From: Planctomycetota bacterium
GTDB taxonomy: Bacteria; Planctomycetota; UBA1135; GCA-002686595
Reading direction: 5' to 3'
Assembly (NCBI GenBank): GCA_020847695.1
Contig: JADLBP010000133.1
Location: forward strand, 1-55,739
Length of the DNA stretch: 55,739 nt
The notes under the pieces are model-generated. The model was not told where the DNA came from. It did not search any database and saw nothing but the letters and a program-made list of their open reading frames with translations. A program made the position numbers and the translations under genes. Position 1 is the first letter of the stretch. Each line of letters opens with the position of its first letter. Below, piece after piece: positions 43,707 to 52,682 of the stretch.

Positions 43707-44489
43707 ATGCCCCACGGAATCCCTCGTTTCGCCCTGCTCGCCTTCGTCGCGCTCTTCCTCGGCCTCGCGAGCTGCAGCACCGCGCCGAACAAGCGCGAGC
43801 TGCAGTACCTCAACACCGACGGCTTCGGCAACCGGTACACCGGCAACGCCGAGGATCAGAACTACGTCACGCTCGGCGACACGATCAACATCGCGGACTC
43901 GTACCACCCGGAGCTCGGCGGCGCGTACACGGTCGACATCGACGGAACGATCGTGCTGCCGGAAGTGGGCGCGGTGTACGTCGCCGGCCTGACTCGCACG
44001 GAGCTCGAAGCGTTCCTGATGCAGAAGTACTCGCCGTACTTCGCGAAGCTCGACATCAAGGTGCGGCTCGCGACGCGCGGCAAGGTGTTCTTCGTGTTCG
44101 GCGAGGTGCTCTCCGAGGGCTCGCGTCCGTTCCCCGGTGACCTGACGATCTTCGAGGCGGTCACGTCTGCGAAGCCGAACGAGCAGACGGCGAACCTCGG
44201 CCGCGTGAAGCTGATCCGCGCCGACCCGCGCGATCCGCTGGTGATCACCTGCAATCTCAGCGAGCTGATCGAGACCGGCGACTCGACGTTCAACATCCTC
44301 GTGCACGAGCGCGACATCATCTACGTCCCGCCGACGATGATGGCCGAGCTCGGCTACTTCCTCTCCGACCTCCTGTTCCCGGTGCAGAAGGTGATGCAGT
44401 CGCTGTTCTCGTTCGGTCGAGGCGGCTTCGGTGGTCGCAACCGCGGCCTCGGCGTCGGCACCGGACTGGGCTCCGGCCTCGTCTTCTGA
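43707..44489 (+). CDS. Polysaccharide export lipoprotein (Wza-like, SLBB/Poly_export domain)
   Basis: The 260-aa product has a lipoprotein signal with lipobox LASC (Cys23). The polysaccharide biosynthesis/export domain reads LGDTINIADS, YTVDIDGTIVLPEVGAVYVAGLTRTELEAFL, followed by a SLBB-like region KVFFVFGEVLSEGSRPFPGD and VHERDIIYVPP. The C-terminus is Gly/Arg-rich (GRGGFGGRNRGLG). It is the outer-membrane export pore or its periplasmic part. It is shorter than enterobacterial Wza (~380 aa) and likely has one SLBB unit. The Wzc-like gene follows after 12 bases. Confidence 0.9.
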   Translation: MPHGIPRFALLAFVALFLGLASCSTAPNKRELQYLNTDGFGNRYTGNAEDQNYVTLGDTINIADSYHPELGGAYTVDIDGTIVLPEVGAVYVAGLTRTELEAFLMQKYSPYFAKLDIKVRLATRGKVFFVFGEVLSEGSRPFPGDLTIFEAVTSAKPNEQTANLGRVKLIRADPRDPLVITCNLSELIETGDSTFNILVHERDIIYVPPTMMAELGYFLSDLLFPVQKVMQSLFSFGRGGFGGRNRGLGVGTGLGSGLVF

Positions 44490-44501
44490 GCCCCACACCA
44501 C

Positions 44502-46148
44502 GTGGCAACGCAACCGCAGACAACCGGACAGCTCCAAGACTTCCTGGCGATCCTGAAGAGGCGCGCCTGGCAGATCGTGATCCCGTGCGCCATCGGCGTC
44601 GCGGTGGGCACGTTCGTCGTCTCGGTGATGCCGAAGAGCTACACGGTCCAGACGCAGCTCGAAGTCCACGAGATGACGCCGCCGATCGGCGGTCGCGGAT
44701 TCGAAGCGACGGCGATCGCTCGCGAGGTCGCCAACGCCGGCGCGATGATCCGCGCGCCAGAGCGCGTCCGTTCGGTCGTCGAGAAGCAGGAGTGGGAGGA
44801 TTACGCCGGGCTCTCGCGCGAGGAGCAGTTCGAGTACATCAACAAGCTGATCGCGCGGATCGCCGTGCCGCCGCCGTTGGTGTCGAAGAACCAGCAGGGC
44901 TCGCAGTTCATCCGCGTCCAGTACACCGACTCGGAGCCGCAGCGCGCCGCGCAGTTCCTGAACGACCTGCGCGAGGCGTACGTGCGCGACATGGTCTCGC
45001 GAGGCCGCGAGAACGCGAAGTCCGACCGCGACAAGCTCCAGGAGCTCCGCAAGGAGAAGGAACAGAACTTCCTGGAAGCGACGCGCCGACTGACCGAGCT
45101 CAACAAGAAGTACAAGCTGTCGGTGACGCAACCGTCGCCGGGTTCGAACCGCGAGCGTCCGGAGGACCCGCTGTTCACGCTGAGGAACACGACCGAGTCG
45201 AACCTCAACATCGCGAAGCAGAACCAGAAGGTCGAGAAGGCGAAGAACGAGCAGCTGCGCGAGCAACTCGAGCGCGAGCCCGAGGAAGTGCCGGAGCAAT
45301 TGGTCTCGTCGGGCATCACCGTCGACCAGCGCGTCGCCGACATCGACACGCAGATCGCGACGATCAACAAGGAGATCAAGGACAAGGGGCTGCTGCCCGC
45401 CAACTCCGCGTACCAGCGCTCGCAGGACACGATCCGCAACCTCGAGGAACAGAAGAAACAGATCCTCGGCCTGAGCACCACGAGCTCGGTCGTCACCAAC
45501 TACGTCCACAACAAGAAGCGCGACGCGCTGCGCGACAAGCTCGCCGACAGCGACCAGACGCTCGCCGGGCTCGACGCGACGGTCACGACGCTCGAGGCGA
45601 ACCTGAAGGACCTCAACGCGCGCGTGATGGAGCTCGCGGACGTCTACCGCGAGGTCAACGGCCTCTCGCAGGACTGCCAGAACGCGACGATCGCGTACGC
45701 GGCCGCCGACGAGGCCTACCAACGCCAGAAGGACTTCTACGAGTACATCTCGGGACCTCCGGGCAACCCGTTCGAGGTGATCGAGCGCGCGGAGCCGCCG
45801 CGCGAGCCGACCAGCCCGATCGTGCCGCTGGTGATCACGATGTACGGCGTGATCGGGCTCGGGCTCGGGCTGGCGACCAGCGTGCTCGCCGAGTTCGGCC
45901 GCAACGCGTTCCGCTCGGTCGGCGACGTCTCGCGGTCGATGTCGGTGCCGGTGCTCGGCGCGGTCAACGAGATCGTGACGCGCACCGAGCTGCGCAACCG
46001 CACCGTTCGGCGCGCCGCGGTCGGTTTGGCGAGCATCGTGCTGATCGGCGCGGTGCTGTGGGTGACCTGGGCCTTCGCGAACCGTCAGGACTTGCTCAGC
46101 GCGGACCTGCGCGACGCGATCCACTCGCTGCAAGAGAAGCTGCGATAA
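44502..46148 (+). CDS. Wzc-like chain-length/co-polymerase protein without kinase domain
   Basis: A GTG start gives 548 aa. An N-terminal membrane helix (QIVIPCAIGVAVGTFVVSV) precedes a Wzz domain. Residues ~165-420 are mostly charged coiled coil (QELRKEKEQNFLEATRRL, then EQKKQILG). A second helix (IVPLVITMYGVIGLGLGLA) and a third (GLASIVLIGAVLWVTWAFA) follow. The Walker/tyrosine-kinase domain of Wzc is missing and the protein ends soon after the last helix. It would span the periplasm and set chain length or link the inner-membrane polymerase to the export lipoprotein. Confidence 0.85.
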   Translation: MATQPQTTGQLQDFLAILKRRAWQIVIPCAIGVAVGTFVVSVMPKSYTVQTQLEVHEMTPPIGGRGFEATAIAREVANAGAMIRAPERVRSVVEKQEWEDYAGLSREEQFEYINKLIARIAVPPPLVSKNQQGSQFIRVQYTDSEPQRAAQFLNDLREAYVRDMVSRGRENAKSDRDKLQELRKEKEQNFLEATRRLTELNKKYKLSVTQPSPGSNRERPEDPLFTLRNTTESNLNIAKQNQKVEKAKNEQLREQLEREPEEVPEQLVSSGITVDQRVADIDTQIATINKEIKDKGLLPANSAYQRSQDTIRNLEEQKKQILGLSTTSSVVTNYVHNKKRDALRDKLADSDQTLAGLDATVTTLEANLKDLNARVMELADVYREVNGLSQDCQNATIAYAAADEAYQRQKDFYEYISGPPGNPFEVIERAEPPREPTSPIVPLVITMYGVIGLGLGLATSVLAEFGRNAFRSVGDVSRSMSVPVLGAVNEIVTRTELRNRTVRRAAVGLASIVLIGAVLWVTWAFANRQDLLSADLRDAIHSLQEKLR

Positions 46149-46178
46149 TCGGGTGACCCAAGGAGCGCCAGACCGCTC

Positions 46179-47561
46179 ATGCGGGACCTGATCTTCGCCT
46201 CGATCATCCTGTTCCTGCTGCCGGTCGTGTACCGGCGGCCGTTCATCGGTCTGCTCGTGTTCTCGTGGCTCGCGTACATGCGGCCGCAGGATTTGTGCTG
46301 GGGCTTCGCGCGCCCGCAGCGCTGGTCGTTCCTGGTCGCCGTCGTGACGATGGCGGGCTACTTCTCGCGACCACGCCAGGAGTTCTATCGGCGCGACATC
46401 CGCGCGAACGCGCTGATGGCGCTGGTGGTCGTCGTCGGCTTGAGCGTGCTCGCCGGGCGGGAGCAATCCGCCGACCAGTTCAACCGCTACGTCGAGTTCG
46501 CGAAGATCGTCGGCGTCACACTGTTCACGACGACGCTGGTGAGCACTCCGGAGCGCCTGCGGGTGCTGGTGTGGGTGATCGCGATGTCGTTCGGCTTCTA
46601 CGGCGTCAAGGTCGGTCTCGGCGGCGTCCTCTCAGGCGGCAACATGGAAGTGTTGCGCGGTCCGGGCGGGATGATGGAGGACAACAACGACTTCTCGCTC
46701 GCGCTGTGCATGGCGCTGCCGCTGTTGATCCACATCGGCTCGTCGGAGAAACGTCCCGCGCTGCGCCGCGGCGTGTGGATGATGGTGCCTCTGACCGCGC
46801 TGACCGTGATCATGACGCACTCGCGCGGCGGGTTCCTGTCGCTGGTCACGTGCCTCGGCGTGTTGACGTGGCGCTCGCGCAACCGCGTCGCCGGTTTCGC
46901 GCTCGCGGGGGTCGCCGCGGTGGTCACGCTGCTCGTGCTGCCGGATTCCGCGTTCGAGCGGCTGCACACGCTCCAGAACGTCGAGCAGGACGGCTCGGCG
47001 ATGGGCCGCATCGCCGCCTGGAAGACCGCGATCCGGATGGCGAGCGACAACCCGGTGCTCGGCGTCGGCTTCCAGATGTTCCGACGTCACTACAGCGAGT
47101 ACGCGTCGACGCCGGGCGAATACGTGCGCGTCGCGCACAACAGCTACCTTCAGGTGTGGGCGGAGACCGGCACGATCGCGCTGATGCTCTACCTGTTCCT
47201 GATCTTCTACTCGCTGTGGCGCGTGTGGTCGCTGCGGCGCGACGCGAAGCGGTACTTCAACACCAGCTGGATCATCAACTACGCGACGATGTTCGAAGCG
47301 TCGCTCTGCGCGTTCATCGTCGGCGGCACGTTCCTGAACCGCTTCGCGTTCGACCTCTTCTACCAGTACGTCGGCATCATCATCGCGCTCGAGGCGATCT
47401 CGTATCGCGAGATGGCGCGCCTCGATCTCCGGATGCCGACCGCGGGCAGCGATCCGTTGCTCGCCGACATCCCGGTGCACGAGGAGCGTCGGCGCGGTTT
47501 CCAGCGGCGACCCAAACGCGGCGGCTTCCGCAATCGACCGCTGTTGCCGGAGGGTTCCTAG
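46179..47561 (+). CDS. O-antigen ligase/polymerase family protein, exosortase-A-type O-glycosylation ligase
   Basis: This 460-aa polytopic membrane protein begins MRDLIFASIILFLLPVVYRR and has FIGLLVFSWLAYMRPQDLCW, the opening pattern of the putative O-glycosylation ligases of exosortase A systems. About ten helices are visible, with a large periplasmic loop (~270-330) containing GSAMGRIAAWKTAIRMASDNPVLGVG and the conserved H-N-SYLQ (VRVAHNSYLQVWAETG) typical of Wzy/WaaL proteins. It would polymerise or ligate lipid-linked glycan on the outer face of the inner membrane. The C-terminal ~40 residues are basic and cytoplasmic. Confidence 0.88.
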   Translation: MRDLIFASIILFLLPVVYRRPFIGLLVFSWLAYMRPQDLCWGFARPQRWSFLVAVVTMAGYFSRPRQEFYRRDIRANALMALVVVVGLSVLAGREQSADQFNRYVEFAKIVGVTLFTTTLVSTPERLRVLVWVIAMSFGFYGVKVGLGGVLSGGNMEVLRGPGGMMEDNNDFSLALCMALPLLIHIGSSEKRPALRRGVWMMVPLTALTVIMTHSRGGFLSLVTCLGVLTWRSRNRVAGFALAGVAAVVTLLVLPDSAFERLHTLQNVEQDGSAMGRIAAWKTAIRMASDNPVLGVGFQMFRRHYSEYASTPGEYVRVAHNSYLQVWAETGTIALMLYLFLIFYSLWRVWSLRRDAKRYFNTSWIINYATMFEASLCAFIVGGTFLNRFAFDLFYQYVGIIIALEAISYREMARLDLRMPTAGSDPLLADIPVHEERRRGFQRRPKRGGFRNRPLLPEGS

Positions 47562-47563
47562 CC

Positions 47564-49453
47564 ATGTGCGGACTCTGTGGCGTCGCGTACGCGGATCCGC
47601 GGACGCGAGCGACGGTGCTCGAGCTCGAGCGCTCGGCGAACACGATCCAGCATCGCGGCCCGGACGATTTCGGCACCTGGATCCGCGGCGGCTTCGGACT
47701 CGCGTTCCGGCGCCTGTCGATCATCGACGTCGCGGGCGGGCACCAACCGTTCGAGAACGAAACCGGGCTGGTCGGGCTGGTCGGCAACGGCGAGATCTAC
47801 AACTACGCCGAGCTCAAGCGCGAGCTGCTCGCGAAGGGCCACCGGTTCCACTCGAACTCGGACATCGAGACGCTGGTGCACCTCTACGAGGAGCACGGCG
47901 ACGCGTTCCCCGAGCGCTTGGTCGGCATGTACGCCTTCGCGCTGGTCGACCTGCGCGACGAGCGACGGCCGAAGCTCCTGCTCGGCCGCGATCGACTCGG
48001 CATCAAGCCGCTCTACTGGGCCGAGGACGCGCGCGGCATCGCGTTCGGCAGCGAGCCGAAGACGATCCTCGAGCTCGGCTTCGGCGAGCGACGGTTGCGA
48101 CGCGAGAAGCTGCTCGACTACCTGGTCTCCGGCTACGTCGGCGGCGACGACGCCGCGTGGGCGGGCGTCAAGCGCGTGCCGCCCGCGACCACGCTGTCGT
48201 GGACGCCGGGCGAAGCGCCGAAGCTGCGTCGCTACTGGGACCTGCCGACCGATCGGTTGCGCGGCCCGGCGAGCTCCGAGGAGATCCTCGAGCTGCTGGA
48301 TCGCGTCGTGCAAGACCACCTGATCTCCGACGTGCCGCTCGGCGCGTTCCTGTCGGGCGGCATCGACTCGACCGCGGTCGTCGACGCGATGGCGCGCGTC
48401 TCGAAGGGGCCGGTGGTCGCGTGCTCGGTCGGGTTCCGCGAGAAGTCGCACGACGAGCTCGAGCTCGCGACGCGCACCGCGGTCCGTCTGCGCGCCGAGC
48501 ACCACACCGAGATCCTCGATCCGGACCCGCGCCTCGCCGTCGAGCCGCTCGCGTGGCTCTACGACGAGCCGCTCGCCGATCCCTCGACGGTGCCGACGTT
48601 CCTGGTGTCCAAGATGGCCCGCGCCCACGTCACGGTCGCGCTCTCCGGCGACGGCGGCGACGAGGTCTTCGCCGGCTATCGCCGCTACGTCCACGACGTC
48701 GCCGAGAACCGCGTCCGCGCGAAGCTCGGCGCCGGCGGCACCAAGCTGGTCGGCTCGCTGGGCGAGCACTACCCGAAGCTCGATTGGGCGCCGCGCGTGT
48801 TGCGCGCGAAGACGTTCCTCTCCAACGTCGGTCTCGATCCGGCGCGCGCGTACTGGAACAGCGTCTCGCAGCTCTCGCGCGAGCAGGCGCTCGGCTTGCT
48901 CGCGCCCGAGCTCGCGCGCTCGCTCGCGGACCACGATCCGTTCGAAGCCTTCGAGCGCATCTACCGCCGCCCCGCGATCGACGATCCGCTGTACCGCGCG
49001 CAGTACGCCGACTTCCACACGTACCTGCCGGACCAGATCCTCGCCAAGGTCGACCGCGCGTCGATGGGGGTGTCGCTCGAGGTCCGACCGCCGATCCTCG
49101 ATCACCGGTTCGTGGAGCGCTTCGCTCCGTTGCCCGCGCGTGAGAAGGTGCGCGGCTCACGCGGCAAGCACGCGTTCCGCGAGGCGCTCCGTTCGCGCGT
49201 TCCGAGCGAAGTCCTCGACGGCAAGAAGCGCGGTTTCGACACGCCGCTGAAGGCGTGGATCCGCGGTCCGCTGGCGGCGCCGGTCGCCGAAGCGCTCGAA
49301 ACGCTGCCGGCGGAGTGGTTCGCGCGCGACAAGCTGCGCGGGCTCTTCGCGGAGCACGCGAGCGGCGCGCGCGATCACGGGCGCACGCTGTGGAGCCTCT
49401 TCGTCCTCGAGCTGTGGCGCCGGCGCCACGCGGTGGTCGGCCTCGGATCATGA
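47564..49453 (+). CDS. asnB: Glutamine-hydrolysing asparagine synthetase/amidotransferase (XrtA-type)
   Basis: An ATG 2 bases after the ligase gives 629 aa. The glutaminase domain starts MCGLCGVAYADP (Cys2), with IQHRGPDDFGTWI, RLSIIDVAGGHQP and NGEIYNYAELK. The synthetase domain has the PP-loop LGAFLSGGIDSTAVVDAM, LSGDGGDEVFAGYRRY and DQILAKVDRASMGVSLEVRPP. Family members in exosortase/EPS clusters (XrtA amidotransferase type) are thought to amidate sugar carboxyls or modify glycans rather than make asparagine. Next to uronic-acid genes this is plausible. The stop overlaps the next ATG (ATGA). Confidence 0.93.
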   Translation: MCGLCGVAYADPRTRATVLELERSANTIQHRGPDDFGTWIRGGFGLAFRRLSIIDVAGGHQPFENETGLVGLVGNGEIYNYAELKRELLAKGHRFHSNSDIETLVHLYEEHGDAFPERLVGMYAFALVDLRDERRPKLLLGRDRLGIKPLYWAEDARGIAFGSEPKTILELGFGERRLRREKLLDYLVSGYVGGDDAAWAGVKRVPPATTLSWTPGEAPKLRRYWDLPTDRLRGPASSEEILELLDRVVQDHLISDVPLGAFLSGGIDSTAVVDAMARVSKGPVVACSVGFREKSHDELELATRTAVRLRAEHHTEILDPDPRLAVEPLAWLYDEPLADPSTVPTFLVSKMARAHVTVALSGDGGDEVFAGYRRYVHDVAENRVRAKLGAGGTKLVGSLGEHYPKLDWAPRVLRAKTFLSNVGLDPARAYWNSVSQLSREQALGLLAPELARSLADHDPFEAFERIYRRPAIDDPLYRAQYADFHTYLPDQILAKVDRASMGVSLEVRPPILDHRFVERFAPLPAREKVRGSRGKHAFREALRSRVPSEVLDGKKRGFDTPLKAWIRGPLAAPVAEALETLPAEWFARDKLRGLFAEHASGARDHGRTLWSLFVLELWRRRHAVVGLGS

Positions 49454-50625
49454 GGATCGCGGTCCTCACCTCGCTCTATCCGTCGGCGACGCGTCCGCAC
49501 GAAGGCATCTTCGCCGAGCGACGCTGGCAGGGGATGCTCGCACGCGGTCACTCGGTCCGCGTCGCGCATCCGCTGCCGTACGCGCCGTTCCCGTTGTCGC
49601 TCGCCGCGCGCTACGGCGAGCTCGCGAAGAGCCCCGCGCGCGAGGAACGCGCCGGCATCGTGGTCGTGCGGCCGCGCTACCTGCACTGGCCGCGCGCGGC
49701 GCGCGCCAACGCCCGACGCTTCGCCGACAAGGGGCTCGCGGCGCTGCTCTCGACCGAGCGCCCGGACGTCGTGGTGTGCGATTACGCGTGGCCCGCAGGC
49801 GTCGCGGCGCACGCGTGCGCTCGCGAGCGAGTGCCGTGCGTGATCTCGGGTCGCGGCAGCGACGTCCTGCAGGTCGCGGGCGAGGCGGGGCTCGCGCCGG
49901 AGCTCGCGAGCGCGCTGCGCGCGGCCGGTCACTGGTGCGGCGTGTCGCAGGACCTGGTCGATCGGATGGACGAGCTCGCGGGCGCGCGCCGCGGCGTGCT
50001 CGTCCCCAACGGTGTCGACCTCACGCTGTTCGCGCCGCGCGACCGCAACGCGCTGCGCGCGGAGCTCGGGCTCGATCCCGCGCTCGCCGTCGTGCTGGTC
50101 GTCGGACACTTGATCGAGCGCAAGGACCCGTTGCTCGCCCTGCGCTCGTTCCTCGCGTGGACCAAGAGCACCGCTCCGTTCGCGAAGCTCGTCTTCATCG
50201 GCCGCGGCCCGCTCGAGGAGACCGTGCGCGCCGCTGCGGCCGACGCGGGGATGGCGCACGCGGTCGAGCTCGCGGGCGAGAAGCCGCCGAGCGAGCTCGC
50301 GAAGTGGTACGGCGCGGCCGACGCGTTGCTGCTGACCAGCTCGCGCGAAGGCCGGCCGAACGTCGTGCTCGAAGCGCTCGCCAGCGGCCTGCCGGTGGTC
50401 GCGACGCGCGCCGGCGGGACCGCCGAGCTACTCGAAGGCCTGCCGCACGCGCTCGCCGGCACTCGCGACGCCGACGAGATCGGTCGGCTGCTGGCGTTCG
50501 TCCTGCGTGAGCGTCCTGCCCCGGAGCTGTTGCGCGCGCGCGTCGCCGAGCTGTCCTGGAACGCGGGCCTCGCGACGCTCGAACGCCTGCTCGAGAGCGC
50601 CGCGCGCGCGGGAGTCGCCGCGTGA
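49450..50625 (+). CDS. Glycosyltransferase family 4 protein
   Basis: This 391-aa GT4 protein starts at an ATG overlapping the asnB stop. MRIAVLTSLYPSATRPHEGIF is the family opening with the TxxYP motif. The acceptor domain has CVISGRGSDVL, the C-terminal domain has LVVGHLIERKDPLLAL, and the donor site is TSSREGRPNVVLEALASGLPVV. It is a cytoplasmic or membrane-peripheral enzyme adding one sugar to the exported glycan. The stop overlaps the next GTG start (GTGA). Confidence 0.9.
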   Translation: MRIAVLTSLYPSATRPHEGIFAERRWQGMLARGHSVRVAHPLPYAPFPLSLAARYGELAKSPAREERAGIVVVRPRYLHWPRAARANARRFADKGLAALLSTERPDVVVCDYAWPAGVAAHACARERVPCVISGRGSDVLQVAGEAGLAPELASALRAAGHWCGVSQDLVDRMDELAGARRGVLVPNGVDLTLFAPRDRNALRAELGLDPALAVVLVVGHLIERKDPLLALRSFLAWTKSTAPFAKLVFIGRGPLEETVRAAAADAGMAHAVELAGEKPPSELAKWYGAADALLLTSSREGRPNVVLEALASGLPVVATRAGGTAELLEGLPHALAGTRDADEIGRLLAFVLRERPAPELLRARVAELSWNAGLATLERLLESAARAGVAA

Positions 50626-51788
50626 GGATCCTCTACCACCACCGCACGCAAGCGGAGGACGGCCAGGCGGTGCACATTCGCGCGCTGCAGCAAGCGTTCG
50701 TCGAGGAAGGGCACGAGCTCGACGAGGTCGCGTTGGTCGAGCGCGCGAGCACGCCGGCTCCGCACGCGCCGAAGGCCAAGCCGTCGGCCTGGCGCAGCGT
50801 CACCAAGCGGCCTCGCTTCGCGCGCGAGGCCGCGGAGTACGCGTACACGCTGGTCGCCGAGCGCAAGGTGCTCGCCGCCGCGCGCCGCTTCCAGCCCGAC
50901 TTCGTGTACGAGCGCTACGCGTTCGGCAACCTCGGCGGCGTGCGCGCGTGCAAGCGCCTCGGCGTGCCCTTGGTGCTCGAAGTGAATTCACCGATGGTGC
51001 TCGAGCTCTCGCGGACGCGCGGGCTCTCGTTCCCCGGCTTCGCGCGCCGGATGGAGACGCGCATCTTCCAGGGCGCGGACCTGGTCTGCGTCGTCACCGG
51101 CGTGCTCGGCGACATGCTCGCGGACTACGGCGTCGCGCGCGAGCGATTGCTCGTCACGCCGAACGGCGTGCACCTCGAGCAGTACCGCGAGCCGTCGCCC
51201 GAGGGCCGCGCGCGTGCACGCGCCGCGCTCGGCCTCGACGCGCCGGGGCTCGTGTTCGGTTTCACCGGCTACTACCGCGATTGGCACCGGCTCGATCTCG
51301 TCGTCGAGGCGCTCGCGACGCCCGAACTCCGGGACGCGCGGCTCGTCCTGGTCGGCGAGGGGCCCGCCCGTGCCGAGCTCGAAGCGCGTGCGCGCTCGAC
51401 CGGCACCACGGCGCGCGTACACTTCGTCGGGCCCAAGCCGCACGCGGAGATCCCGGCGCTGCTCGAGGCCTTCGACGTCGCCCTCGTCCCGGCGATCAAC
51501 CCGTACGCCTCGCCGCTCAAACTGCACGAGTACATGGCCGCGCGCCTCGCCGTGATCGCACCCGACCAACCCAATCTCCGCGAGCTGCTCACCACCGGCG
51601 AGAACGCGTGGCTGGTGCGTCCGGGCGATGGCGAGTCGCTCACCGACGCGCTGCGTGCTCTCGCTGGCGACGCCGCGCTGCGCGCGCGCCTCGGCGCCGC
51701 AGCTCAGAGGACGATCGTCGAACGCGATCTGACGTGGCGCGGCAACGCGAAGCGCGTCGTCGCCGCGGTCAAGGGGTTGCGGCGATGA
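50622..51788 (+). CDS. Glycosyltransferase family 4 protein
   Basis: The GTG overlaps the previous stop; the product is 388 aa. MRILYHHRTQAEDGQAVHIR matches GT4 enzymes of PEP-CTERM/exosortase clusters that begin with a H/R-rich Q-x-x-H-I loop. VLEVNSPMVLELSRTRGLS is the usual ExNsP element, and the donor site is VPAINPYASPLKLHEYMAARL. Its ATGA-type overlap with the deacetylase shows a tightly coupled unit from asnB onward. Substrate not determinable. Confidence 0.9.
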   Translation: MRILYHHRTQAEDGQAVHIRALQQAFVEEGHELDEVALVERASTPAPHAPKAKPSAWRSVTKRPRFAREAAEYAYTLVAERKVLAAARRFQPDFVYERYAFGNLGGVRACKRLGVPLVLEVNSPMVLELSRTRGLSFPGFARRMETRIFQGADLVCVVTGVLGDMLADYGVARERLLVTPNGVHLEQYREPSPEGRARARAALGLDAPGLVFGFTGYYRDWHRLDLVVEALATPELRDARLVLVGEGPARAELEARARSTGTTARVHFVGPKPHAEIPALLEAFDVALVPAINPYASPLKLHEYMAARLAVIAPDQPNLRELLTTGENAWLVRPGDGESLTDALRALAGDAALRARLGAAAQRTIVERDLTWRGNAKRVVAAVKGLRR

Positions 51789-52639
51789 GCGAGCGCACGC
51801 TGCACGCGTTCTCCTTCGACGTCGAGGAGTACTTCCAGGTCGCGAACCTGCGCCACCACTTCCGCCGCAACGACTGGGACGGCGTCGAGTCGCGCTTGAC
51901 GATCGGGATGGAGCGCATCCTGACCGCGCTGGAGCGCCATCGCTCGCACGCGACGTTCTTCTTCCTCGGCTGGATCGCGGAGCGGCACCCGTCGCTGGTC
52001 CGCCGCTGCGTCGAGGGCGGACACGAGGTCGCGAGCCACGGCTACGAGCACGAGTTCCTCTGGGACCTCGGGCCGGAACGCTTCGTCGGCGACCTCGCGC
52101 GCACCGAGGACGCGCTGGTCGCGGCGGGGGCGCCGCGCCCGATCGGGTTCCGCGCGTCGACGTTCACGCTGACGCGGCAGACGTGGTGGGCGCTCGAGAC
52201 GCTCGCCGCGCGCGGGTACCGCTACGACTCGAGCATCCACCCGGTGCGCCACCCGACCTACGGCGTGCCGGACTTCGAGCCCGACGTGTCGAGCATCGAG
52301 ACCTCGCGCGGTCCGATCCTCGAGTTCCCGGTGTCGACGTACCCGTTGTTCGGTCGCAACCTGCCGATGGGCGGCGGGGGGTACTTCCGCCTGCTGCCGG
52401 GCGCGGTGACGCGCGCCGCGCTGCGCGCGCTGGAGAAGCGCGGACGCAACGGGCTCTTCTACCTGCATCCGTGGGAGTTCGATCCCGAGCAGCCGCGCTG
52501 CCCGGCGGGCGCGACCGCGCGCTTCCGCCACTACCTCAACCTCGATCGCACGCTGCCGCGGCTCGAGCGGATGCTCGCGGAATTCCGCTTCACGACGATC
52601 CGCGAGGTGCTCGCCTCGCGCGGTCACGCGTTCGCCTGA
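51785..52639 (+). CDS. Polysaccharide deacetylase, XrtA/PEP-CTERM-associated type
   Basis: This 284-aa protein starts at an ATG overlapping the previous stop. The N-terminus has FSFDVEEYFQVANL, the modified NodB Asp motif of the exosortase-linked family. Others are HATFFFLGWIAERHP, GHEVASHGYEHE (metal His pair), FRASTFTLT, and a C-terminal DUF3473-like part (GGGGYFRLLP and FYLHPWEFDPEQP). The family is almost always encoded with exosortase A-type EPS genes. It likely N-deacetylates the exported polysaccharide. This is the second deacetylase in the window and is distinct in type from the one at 10328. Confidence 0.94.
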   Translation: MSERTLHAFSFDVEEYFQVANLRHHFRRNDWDGVESRLTIGMERILTALERHRSHATFFFLGWIAERHPSLVRRCVEGGHEVASHGYEHEFLWDLGPERFVGDLARTEDALVAAGAPRPIGFRASTFTLTRQTWWALETLAARGYRYDSSIHPVRHPTYGVPDFEPDVSSIETSRGPILEFPVSTYPLFGRNLPMGGGGYFRLLPGAVTRAALRALEKRGRNGLFYLHPWEFDPEQPRCPAGATARFRHYLNLDRTLPRLERMLAEFRFTTIREVLASRGHAFA

Positions 52640-52682
52640 GCGACGCTGGCTGCGCTTCCGGCTTCGAGCCCGTTAGCCGCGC

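Noticed and set aside
42576..46466. A 1296-codon minus-strand frame opposite rmlB, Wza-like and Wzc-like genes
   Set aside because: It covers three well-supported plus-strand genes and looks like an antisense shadow.
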